Source: an uncultured Clostridia bacterium (GTDB taxonomy: Bacteria > Bacillota > Clostridia > Christensenellales > Aristaeellaceae). Taken from it: DNA of 13,514 nucleotides. The stretch's first letter is position 1; each line of letters begins with the position of its first letter. Below, one piece after another: positions 6,892-13,085 of this stretch. Both the position numbers and the translations under genes were made by a program. The notes under the pieces are model-generated. The model had not been told where the DNA came from, did no database searches, and worked only from the letters and a program-made list of their open reading frames with translations. The stretch is from NCBI GenBank assembly GCA_934643535.1, contig CAKUCE010000052.1:1-13514 (forward strand), given 5' to 3'.

Positions 6892-7742
6892 ACCGCAAGG
6901 AGAAACGCTTCGCCCTGCTGCTGAAGCTGCCCCTGTACCTGTGGACGGTACTGTTCGTGCTGGCGGCGCTGGGGTATGTGATCGCGCTGAGCCTCCAGAG
7001 CCGGGGCGAGCTGATCGGCGCGTCCGGCCAGTGGACGCTGGACAATTACGCCCGCCTGCAGGAACCCCAGTATTTTCAGGTGCTGGTGAACAGCCTGCGG
7101 CTGGCGGCGCTGACGACGCTGCTGTGCGCCCTGATCGGGTATCCCTTCGGCTATCTGATGGCCCGGCTGAGACCGGCCTCCCGCTCCATCGTCACGCTGC
7201 TGCTGGTGGTGCCCTTCTGGACCAATTCCCTCATCCGGATTTACGGCTGGCGCATTTTGCTCATCGGCAACGGCCCCATCAATACCCTGTTGATGAATCT
7301 GGGGTGGATCCAGCAGCCGCTGAAGCTGCTGAACACCGAGGGCGCGGTGTTTCTGGGCATGGTGTACGCGCTGGTGCCCTTCATGATCCTGCCCTCCTCC
7401 ACGGCGGTGGAAAAGCTGGACTATTCCGTGGTGGAGGCGGCCCGCGATCTGGGAGCCAGCCCGCTGCACGCCTTTTTCACCGTCACCGTGCCTCTGACCC
7501 TGTCCGGACTGATGGCGGGGTGCGTGCTGGTGTTCATCCCCTCCACGGGTCTGTTCTTCCTTAACGACCTGCTGGGCGGCAGCAAGACCATGCTGGCGGG
7601 CAATCTGATCCAGAGCCTGATGAAGAGCCGCGATCTGCCCATGGCCTCGGCGCTGAGCGTGCTGATGCTGGCCGTCACAGGCGTAGTCATCGCCCTGTAC
7701 CGCAAGGCGGGCGGCGACGCGGACGGTCTGGGGCTGTTCTGA
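6888..7742 (+). CDS. potB: ABC transporter permease, PotB type
   Basis: This 284-residue inner-membrane protein has about six hydrophobic segments, starting near residues 13-36 and including 68-92, 100-118, 153-171, 203-222 and 255-271. The cytoplasmic EAA loop that docks on the ATPase is EAARDLGASPLHAFFTVTVP (183-202). VVPFWTNSLIRIYGW (107-121) is characteristic of the PotB/PotH permeases. Its ATG overlaps the potA stop by 4 nt, so translation is probably coupled. It is expected to form the channel as a heterodimer with the next gene product. Confidence 0.92.
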   Translation: MNRKEKRFALLLKLPLYLWTVLFVLAALGYVIALSLQSRGELIGASGQWTLDNYARLQEPQYFQVLVNSLRLAALTTLLCALIGYPFGYLMARLRPASRSIVTLLLVVPFWTNSLIRIYGWRILLIGNGPINTLLMNLGWIQQPLKLLNTEGAVFLGMVYALVPFMILPSSTAVEKLDYSVVEAARDLGASPLHAFFTVTVPLTLSGLMAGCVLVFIPSTGLFFLNDLLGGSKTMLAGNLIQSLMKSRDLPMASALSVLMLAVTGVVIALYRKAGGDADGLGLF

Positions 7743-7755
7743 GGAGGGAAAACGA

Positions 7756-8586
7756 ATGAAAAAGCATTCCTTCGGTTCCAAGCTCTTCCTCGGACTGGTG
7801 CTGCTGGTGCTGTACCTGCCCATCGCGGTGGTGGTGGTCTATTCCTTCAACGACAATTCCGCCCGGATTCCGCTGGCCTTCACCGGCTGGACAACCCTCT
7901 GGTACGGCGAGCTGCTGGACGGCAAGGGCGGCTATGGTCCCGCCCTGCTGCTGAGCCTGCGGGTGGCGCTGTGGTCGGTGCTTTTGTCAGTGGTCATCGG
8001 AAGCCTGGGCGCAGTGGGCATGACCCGCAGCGCACTGGGCTTCCGGGGCAGGCCGGGCCGTCTCGACCGTTTCATGGGGGCGTTCTCCATCCTGCCCATC
8101 ATGATCCCGGAGATCATTCTGGGCCTTGCCTTCATGGTCATCTTCAACGCGCTGGGCGTTCGGGACAATGTGGCCCGGCTGGTGCTGGCCCATACCACCT
8201 TCTGCATTCCCTACGTATTTCTGTCGGTCAAGAGCCGGTTGGTGGGCATGGATCAATCCCTGTTCGACGCGGCCCGGGATCTGGGCGCCACGCCCCGGCG
8301 GGTGCTGTGGGACATTACCCTGCCCCTGTGCCGTCCCGCGATCCTGAGCGGCGCGTTTCTGGCGTTGGCCATGAGCATGGATGATTTCGTCATCAGCTTC
8401 TTTGTCTATGGCGCGGGGGAGGGCACGCTGCCCCTGAAGATCTATTCCAGTGTGAAGGTAGGGGTCAGCCCCCGGGTCAACGCCCTGTGCTCGCTGATGA
8501 TCGCCGCGGTGTTTCTGGCTGTAGCTGCGCAGCGGTACGCCCAGGCCGTGCGGAAGGCAAGGGAAAAACGTCAGGCGGAAGAATGA
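7756..8586 (+). CDS. potC: ABC transporter permease, PotC type
   Basis: This 276-residue inner-membrane permease has an N-terminal membrane anchor (about 9-30) followed by VYSFND, a typical PotC opening. The EAA loop is DAARDLGATPRRVLWDITLP (171-190), followed by MSMDDFVISFF (206-216), a strongly conserved PotC/PotI stretch. GGAGGG lies 7 nt upstream of ATG 7756, and the gene starts 13 nt after potB. It pairs with PotB. The C-terminus ends in a basic-acidic tail (RKAREKRQAEE). Confidence 0.92.
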   Translation: MKKHSFGSKLFLGLVLLVLYLPIAVVVVYSFNDNSARIPLAFTGWTTLWYGELLDGKGGYGPALLLSLRVALWSVLLSVVIGSLGAVGMTRSALGFRGRPGRLDRFMGAFSILPIMIPEIILGLAFMVIFNALGVRDNVARLVLAHTTFCIPYVFLSVKSRLVGMDQSLFDAARDLGATPRRVLWDITLPLCRPAILSGAFLALAMSMDDFVISFFVYGAGEGTLPLKIYSSVKVGVSPRVNALCSLMIAAVFLAVAAQRYAQAVRKAREKRQAEE

Positions 8587-8632
8587 AATGTTGCGCCGTT
8601 CTTTTACGGATGAAATGAAACGATGTTTTCGT

Positions 8633-8656
8633 GATCTCCGGGCTTTGCCCGTGATC
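8633..8656 (+). other. Intercistronic stem-loop between potC and potD
   Basis: CGGGC (8639-8643) pairs with GCCCG (8647-8651) around TTT, and GATC copies at 8633 and 8653 can extend the stem. No T-run follows, so it is not a clear terminator. It lies in the 117-nt gap between potC and potD, the largest gap inside the operon. Such stems often protect the downstream message so that the binding protein is made in excess. That role is inferred. Confidence 0.45.
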
Positions 8657-8703
8657 GAATAGAACAATGTGTTTCCATGGAAACTCAGAAAGGGGTTTTG
8701 AAC

Positions 8704-9741
8704 ATGAAAAAAGGATTGTCTCTGCTTGTGGCCCTTGCGCTGGCCGTGCTGGCGCTGCCTGCGCTGGCCGAGGGAACCAAAACCGTCAACGTGCTCAGCT
8801 GGGAGGGCTATGTGGATGAGGATACCATTCAGGCTTTCGAAAATGAGACGGGCATAGACGTGGTGTGGTCGCCCATGGACTCCATCGACGACATGCTGCT
8901 GAAGGTGACCCAGTCCGGCGGCGAGGGCTACGACCTGATCCTGACCAGCGACTATTCGCTGGACATCCTGCGTCAGGCGGGGCTTTTGCAGGAGCTGGAC
9001 AAGAGCCTGCTGCCCAACTACGAAAACCTGAACCCGCTGTATCTGAACCAGTATTTCGACCCGGACAATCAGTACGTGATCCCCTACGTGGCGGGCTGCC
9101 CGCTGATCGTGTATGACCCGGAGCGGGTGTCCTTTGAGATCACCGGCTACGAAGACCTGTGGAACGAAAGCCTGACCGACTCCGTGGCCTGTCTGGAGCA
9201 GTACCGGGTACTGATCGGCGTGACGCTGAAAACGCTGGGCTACAGCATGAACGAGACCGACCCGGACATTTTGGCCAAGGCCAAGGAAAAGCTGATGCCT
9301 CTGTACAAAAACATCCGCACCTTCGGCGATATGGAGGCCTATGCCGCCCTGCAGAGCGGCGAAGCCAGCGTGGGCTTCCTGTTCACGCCCTTTGCCAGCC
9401 TGCTCATGCAGGAGTTCCCCCAGTATAAGCTGGTGTACCCCAAGGAGGGGCTGGGCTTCGGCATCGACGGCTTTGTGCTGACCGCCGCCTCTCAGAATGT
9501 GGAAAGCGCCCATGCATTCCTGAACTACCTGATGGACGCGAAGGTGGCCGCCCACGACGCGGAATATCAGGCCTATATGTGCGTCAACAAGGCCGCTGAG
9601 GCGGAGCTAAGCGCCGACTACTGGGCCAATCCCGCCTACAACCCCCCGGAGGAAATGCTGAAGGACGCGGAGTATGTGATGAACATCGGCGACGCGGAGT
9701 CCGCTTATGCGGATATTTACGCCGCCTTCAAGCTGCAGTAA
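8704..9741 (+). CDS. potD: Extracellular solute-binding protein, PotD/PotF-like
   Basis: This 345-residue binding protein should deliver the substrate to PotABC. ATG 8704 was chosen because AAAGGGG lies 8 nt upstream; an in-frame ATG at 8677 would only add residues before a normal signal peptide. The N-terminus is a signal peptide with a probable signal peptidase I cut after ALPALA (residue 22). There is no lipobox cysteine, unusual for a Gram-positive binding protein. The family fold is clear (SWEGYVDED, FDPDNQYVIPY, LGYSMNETDP, PKEGLGFGID). Hand alignment to E. coli PotD recalled from memory keeps W33, Y36, Y84, D255 and Y291. It replaces D168 by Q166, E171 by V169, W229 by F227, W255 by G253 and Q327 by V325. 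The ligand may therefore not be spermidine or putrescine. Confidence 0.88.
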   Translation: MKKGLSLLVALALAVLALPALAEGTKTVNVLSWEGYVDEDTIQAFENETGIDVVWSPMDSIDDMLLKVTQSGGEGYDLILTSDYSLDILRQAGLLQELDKSLLPNYENLNPLYLNQYFDPDNQYVIPYVAGCPLIVYDPERVSFEITGYEDLWNESLTDSVACLEQYRVLIGVTLKTLGYSMNETDPDILAKAKEKLMPLYKNIRTFGDMEAYAALQSGEASVGFLFTPFASLLMQEFPQYKLVYPKEGLGFGIDGFVLTAASQNVESAHAFLNYLMDAKVAAHDAEYQAYMCVNKAAEAELSADYWANPAYNPPEEMLKDAEYVMNIGDAESAYADIYAAFKLQ

Positions 9742-9771
9742 CACGGCGCGATACGGAAGGAAGGCTGCTTT

Positions 9772-10887
9772 ATGCTGATTCAAAATGCGAAAGCCTTTAT
9801 CGACGGAAAATTTCAGGAAAAGACCGACCTGTTGGTTCGGGATGGCCGGATCAGCGCCATCGGCACCGGACTGGCGGCAGAGGGCGAAGAGCTGCTCGAT
9901 CTGGGCGGCGACCTGCTGCTGCCCGGCTTTGTGGACGTTCATATCCACGCCTTTAAGGGCATGGACACCATGCAGGGCGAGGAAGCCGTCCGCCACATGA
10001 GCCGGGAGCTGAAAAAGGTGGGCGTGGCGGCGTTCCTGCCCACCACCATGAGCGCCAGCCCCGAGGACACGGTTCGGGCCCTCGCAGGCGTGAAGGCCGT
10101 CATGGAACGGCCCGAGCCCGACGGAGCCATCGTGCTGGGCGCACACATGGAAGCGCCGTTTCTGGCGGAGGCCAAGGCGGGCGCGCAGCTGAAGCAGTAT
10201 TTTGTTGACCCCAACGAGGAAAACTGGCAGCGCTATACCGGCGGACTGGAAAGCGTCGTGCGGCTCATTACCATGGCCCCGGAGCGGGCAGGCGCGCTGG
10301 CGTTCATCTCCGCCCTGACGAAGAAGGGCATTACCGTCAGCATCGGCCATACCACAGCGGATGCGGAAACCACCCACGCGGCGGCGGAGGCGGGCGCGAC
10401 CCACGTGACCCATACCTTCAACGCACAGACGCCCCTGAACCACCGCGCCCCCGGCGTGCCCGGCGCGGCGCTGGTGGACGACCGGCTCCAGTGCGAGGTC
10501 ATTTCCGACGGCATCCACCTGCACCCGGACATTGTCAAGCTCCTCATCCGGGTCAAGGGCAGGGAAAAGCTGGTGGCCATTACCGACGCGATGGAAGCCG
10601 CCGGAATGCCCGACGGCCAGTATCAGCTGGGCGGTCAGGAGGTCTTTGTCCATGAAGGCGCGGCCCGTCTGAAGGACGGCACGCTGGCGGGCAGCACTCT
10701 GACCATGGTCCGCGCGTTCCAAAACCTGATGCGTTTCGGCGCGACCCCCGAGGAGGCGGCGCTGATGACCACCAAGACTCCGGCCCTGTCCATCGGCAAC
10801 GAAGAGCTGGGCGAGATCGAGCTGGGCGCGCCTGCGATCTTCAGCCGCTTTGACGAAAACTATGCCTTCAAAGGCACGGTGGGCTGA
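9772..10887 (+). CDS. nagA: N-acetylglucosamine-6-phosphate deacetylase
   Basis: This 371-residue cytoplasmic amidohydrolase should remove acetate from GlcNAc-6-phosphate to give glucosamine-6-phosphate. It begins with the typical small beta domain and then the TIM barrel. Expected active-site residues are visible: the HxH pair H57/H59, metal ligands E127, H193 and H214, catalytic D273 (AITDAMEAAGMPDG), and substrate-contact positions N217-A218, R225 and H249 (SDGIHLHP). The usual HLEGPF block reads HMEAPF here, a mild departure. GGAAGG is upstream of ATG 9772. It starts 30 nt after potD with no terminator between them, so it is probably the last gene of that operon. No nagB, kinase or sugar transporter gene accompanies it in the window. 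Confidence 0.92.
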   Translation: MLIQNAKAFIDGKFQEKTDLLVRDGRISAIGTGLAAEGEELLDLGGDLLLPGFVDVHIHAFKGMDTMQGEEAVRHMSRELKKVGVAAFLPTTMSASPEDTVRALAGVKAVMERPEPDGAIVLGAHMEAPFLAEAKAGAQLKQYFVDPNEENWQRYTGGLESVVRLITMAPERAGALAFISALTKKGITVSIGHTTADAETTHAAAEAGATHVTHTFNAQTPLNHRAPGVPGAALVDDRLQCEVISDGIHLHPDIVKLLIRVKGREKLVAITDAMEAAGMPDGQYQLGGQEVFVHEGAARLKDGTLAGSTLTMVRAFQNLMRFGATPEEAALMTTKTPALSIGNEELGEIELGAPAIFSRFDENYAFKGTVG

Positions 10888-10910
10888 GCTGATCCGAAAA
10901 GTAAAAAGGC

Positions 10911-10949
10911 AAGGGCCTTTGTTCCCATGGGGGAGCAAAGGCCCTTTCT
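10911..10949 (+). terminator. Intrinsic terminator after nagA
   Basis: AAGGGCCTTTG (10911-10921) pairs with CAAAGGCCCTT (10936-10946). The inner TTCCC/GGGAG continues the helix to 16 bp with an ATGG loop. A short T-rich tail (TTTCT) follows. It lies 23 nt after the nagA stop and ends the arsR-pot-nagA operon. The tail is weak but the stem is very strong. Confidence 0.82.
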
Positions 10950-11299
10950 GTATCCGGCTGTATATCGCCATATCGTAAAAAATAGAAATGAACAAACGGA
11001 GGATATTTCTTCGGACGTGACTCTGTCGTTGCCGCCGCCCGGAAAAGCGCGTTGTTTTTCGTGTTTGGGCTGAACAGCAGAGACGGAAGGCGCGGCATGA
11101 CCGCAGCGTCTTCGGCTAAGAAAACTTTGGGGTCTATTAGGATTTCTTTGTGTCCTGTTTGGCAAAAGATTGATAAAACTTTCACATAAGGGGCTTCAAA
11201 GCCCAAAAGATAGGCGTTTCCGTTTCTGGCGGAGACGTCTTTTGCCGTCCGGCCTTTTTGCTTTATAAGCGATCCTTATCGATAAATACGGAATGATTA
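10950..11299. other. Intergenic stretch without a convincing gene
   Basis: About 350 bp, visibly richer in A and T than its surroundings, hold no reading frame with family signature or good codon use. Things that can be seen are a small hairpin GGGCT/AGCCC (11191-11204), a terminator-like hairpin listed separately, and a perfect 10-bp palindrome TTATCGATAA (11276-11285). The palindrome lies just upstream of the MATE leader promoter and could be an operator. A 30-codon frame at 11097-11189 has a weak ribosome site but nothing to support it as a gene. Confidence 0.5.
11213..11243. terminator. Terminator-like hairpin in a gene-free region
   Basis: GGCGTTTCCG (11213-11222) pairs along its whole length with CGGAGACGTC (11230-11239), with two G-U pairs and a 7-nt loop. 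TTTT follows on the plus strand. On the minus strand a T-rich run also follows, because AAAAGATA precedes the stem. No gene ends nearby, so it may end a short unrecognised transcript or mark a lost gene. Confidence 0.5.
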
Positions 11300-11329
11300 T
11301 TGGATATTTTGGAGAAACCCCCATATAAT
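11300..11329 (+). promoter_or_regulatory. Candidate promoter of the MATE leader transcript
   Basis: A perfect TATAAT (11324-11329) is preceded after 18 nt by TTGGAT (11300-11305), a poor -35 box. The predicted start near 11336 would give a leader of about 260 nt before the MATE gene. The palindrome at 11276-11285 just upstream could take part in control. Confidence 0.5.
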
Positions 11330-11340
11330 GTGCCTATTCC

Positions 11341-11500
11341 AAGGAAAACGCCATGGAAAGGCTCCCGACGAGCCACCCAAAAGCCCAAAGAAAGGACGTG
11401 CCGGAGATGCGAAGCAAGTCAGTGCAGCCCCTGTTTTCTCATATGGCGAAGAAACCGCGCAGCTGTCAGCGGCGAAGACGCACGTCCTCCGATCGGGCGG
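11341..11500 (+). ncRNA. Structured 5' leader of the MATE gene, putative regulatory RNA
   Basis: AGGACGTGC (11393-11401) pairs perfectly with GCACGTCCT (11480-11488), closing an 80-nt internal region. Within it a CCGC/GCGG stem surrounds GCAGCTGTCA near 11455-11472. A separate hairpin GGCTC-ccgac-GAGCC lies at about 11360-11374. GCGAAG-type segments recur (GATGCGAAGC, GGCGAAGAAAC, GGCGAAGACGC), as expected for junctions of a folded RNA. A strong intrinsic terminator follows at 11524. This arrangement of promoter, folded domain, terminator and coding region is typical of a riboswitch or attenuator. I could not assign it to a known class: the CCGCGCAGCTGTCAGCGG stretch recalls the cobalamin core, but other required blocks are missing or out of order. 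Confidence 0.5.
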
Positions 11501-11523
11501 GGGGGAACGGCGTTGACGCTTCT

Positions 11524-11565
11524 GCGGCGGCCGCGGCATATATGCGCGGCCGTCGTTGATTTTTT
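11524..11565 (+). terminator. Intrinsic terminator or attenuator in the MATE leader
   Basis: GCGGCGGCCGC (11524-11534) pairs with GCGGCCGTCGT (11546-11556), with two G-U pairs and one bulged G. It encloses the self-complementary GCATATATGC, and TTGATTTTTT follows. It lies only 30 nt before the MATE start codon and downstream of the promoter at 11300, so it would stop transcripts before the gene unless refolding prevents it. Confidence 0.8.
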
Positions 11566-11595
11566 CAAATTTTTTGGAAACGGAGGGACACGGTT

Positions 11596-13029
11596 ATGAA
11601 AGAAAGAGAAAAGACGCTGTTTGAGGACAGCCCCGTGCTGGAGGCGATCGTCCGTCTGGCTTTTCCCACAGTGATCGGCCAGATCATTCTGGTTTTGTAC
11701 AATATGGCCGATACGTTTTTTATCGGCCTGACCGGCAGCGACGCCATGATCACCGCCGCCACGGTCTGCATGCCCGCCTTTATGTTTTTGCAGGCGATTT
11801 CCAACCTGTTCGGCGTAGGCGGCGCCAGTGTGATTTCCCGGGCGCTGGGCGCACGGGATCTGCAGCGGGCCAAGGATACGGCCTCCTTCGCCTTCTGGGG
11901 CTGCGCCGCGGTAACAGTTCTGTATTCGCTGGGCGCGTGGCTCTTCGCCGGACCCTTTGTGGATCTGCTGGGCGGCTCCAATCCGCTGGTGCATGATTAC
12001 GCCGTGGAATACCTGACCTTTACCGTGGTCATCGGCGGTCTGGCCACCTCTCTGAACGCACTGCTGGCGCACCTGATCCGCTCCGAGGGCCGCTCCCTGC
12101 AGGCCAGCATCGGCGTAGCGCTGGGCGGCGTGATGAACATTGCGCTGGACCCCCTGTTTATGTTTGTGATCCTGCCCCGGGGCTATGAGACGCTGGGCGC
12201 GGCCGTCGCCACGGCCCTGTCCAATGGGATCGCGCTGGCGTACTTCCTCATCGTGGTGCTCAGGGAGGGCAAGCGCTCCATCCTGCGGCTGAGTCCCCGC
12301 CGTCTGGGTCAGTCCATTCGCGGAAGAATCCCCGCCGATGTGCTGATCACCGGCCTGCCCGCCTGCCTGATGACCCTGTGCGAGAATATTTCCTACGCGG
12401 TGCTGGACGCACTGATGGCGGTCACCGGGACGGCCCTGCAGGCTGGTCTGGGCGTAGCCAAGAAGGTGAACATGCTGGCCCACAGCATCGTGCGCGGCAT
12501 GTCTCAAGGCGTGCTGCCCCTGATCGGCTACAACTACGCCGCCGGCAATCACAAGCGCATGAAGACCTCCATTACGCTGTCCATGGCGCTGTCCGTGGCC
12601 ATGGCGGCGGTGTGCATGACCATTTCGCTGGTGTTCAGCCGTCAGCTGATCGGCCTGTTCATCCCCAGCGGCAGCGAATCCGTGACCTACGGCGCTTCCT
12701 TCCTGCGCATCCTCTGTCTGGGCGGCCCCTTCTCCGCCTGCGCCTATGCGCTGATTTCCTTCTTCCAGGCGGTGGGCAAGGGCATGCGTTCCTTTGTGCT
12801 GGCCATCCTCCGCAAGGGCCTGCTGGATATTCCGCTGATGTTCCTGCTGAACCGGCTCCTGCCCATCTTCGGCATCGTCTGGGCCACGCCCATCACCGAC
12901 GTGATCTGCTGCGTGATCTCCATTGGAATGTTCGCCGCTTTCCTGCGCCGGCAGGAGGGGATGCTGGAGAAGCAGCCGGAAACGGCGGAAGTCCCTCTGC
13001 GCAAGCGCTGGAGACTGGCGCATTCCTAA
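11596..13029 (+). CDS. MATE-family multidrug/toxin efflux transporter
   Basis: This 477-residue inner-membrane protein has about twelve hydrophobic segments in two homologous halves, the normal MATE size and layout. It should export cationic or other toxic compounds using a sodium or proton gradient. Family marks include PTVIGQIILVLYNMADTFFIG (from P24, with the conserved D39), the loop SEGRSLQAS followed by NIALDPLFMF (181-190), and in the second half GMSQGVLPLIGYNYAAGNHKRMK. The pattern is closest to the MepA/DinF-like Firmicute group. CGGAGGG lies 8 nt before ATG 11596. Expression probably depends on the attenuator immediately upstream. A LysR-type gene follows by 56 nt. The substrate cannot be told from the sequence. 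Confidence 0.93.
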   Translation: MKEREKTLFEDSPVLEAIVRLAFPTVIGQIILVLYNMADTFFIGLTGSDAMITAATVCMPAFMFLQAISNLFGVGGASVISRALGARDLQRAKDTASFAFWGCAAVTVLYSLGAWLFAGPFVDLLGGSNPLVHDYAVEYLTFTVVIGGLATSLNALLAHLIRSEGRSLQASIGVALGGVMNIALDPLFMFVILPRGYETLGAAVATALSNGIALAYFLIVVLREGKRSILRLSPRRLGQSIRGRIPADVLITGLPACLMTLCENISYAVLDALMAVTGTALQAGLGVAKKVNMLAHSIVRGMSQGVLPLIGYNYAAGNHKRMKTSITLSMALSVAMAAVCMTISLVFSRQLIGLFIPSGSESVTYGASFLRILCLGGPFSACAYALISFFQAVGKGMRSFVLAILRKGLLDIPLMFLLNRLLPIFGIVWATPITDVICCVISIGMFAAFLRRQEGMLEKQPETAEVPLRKRWRLAHS

Positions 13030-13034
13030 ATTTT

Positions 13035-13050
13035 ATGGTATAATAACCAT
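13035..13050 (+). promoter_or_regulatory. Extended -10 promoter with overlapping dyad before the LysR gene
   Basis: TGGTATAAT (13036-13044) is an extended -10 box with a perfect hexamer, but no good -35 box is seen (TGGCGC at the expected distance). The dyad ATGGT/ACCAT (13035-13039, 13046-13050) straddles the box. It could be an autoregulatory site for the LysR-type protein, which commonly binds such dyads. It begins 6 nt after the MATE stop codon. Confidence 0.55.
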
Positions 13051-13085
13051 CTATAAATGATTTTTTCGGAAAGGATGGGAACGGG

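Noticed and set aside
8677..8703. Upstream in-frame ATG for potD
   Set aside because: It has no ribosome site and would put nine residues before a normal MKKGL signal peptide. The ATG at 8704 has AAAGGGG at the right distance.
7987..9555. 522-codon minus-strand frame across potC and potD
   Set aside because: It crosses two confidently identified genes and their spacer, and the protein has no recognisable fold signature.
11097..11189. 30-codon frame with a GGAAGG 6 nt upstream
   Set aside because: Too short and without similarity or a clear promoter. It is mentioned as a possibility in the gap entry but not called as a gene.
10868..11206. 112-codon minus-strand frame in the gap after nagA
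   Set aside because: It runs through the nagA terminator hairpin and into the end of nagA, and shows no family motif; the frame is probably chance in A/T-richer DNA.
11393..11500. Cobalamin riboswitch identity for the MATE leader
   Set aside because: The CCGCGCAGCTGTCAGCGG stretch resembles the cobalamin core, but GGTG-AAA-TCC, GCCACTG and the terminal ACCTGCC block are missing or in the wrong order.
11419..13023. 534-codon minus-strand frame antisense to the MATE gene
   Set aside because: It is a histidine- and glutamine-rich shadow of a hydrophobic membrane protein, with no start signal.
13031..13060. Terminator after the MATE gene
   Set aside because: The only hairpin (ATGGT/ACCAT) has a 5-bp AT-rich stem and is separated from the T-run by 10 nt. 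It fits better as an operator over the LysR -10 box.
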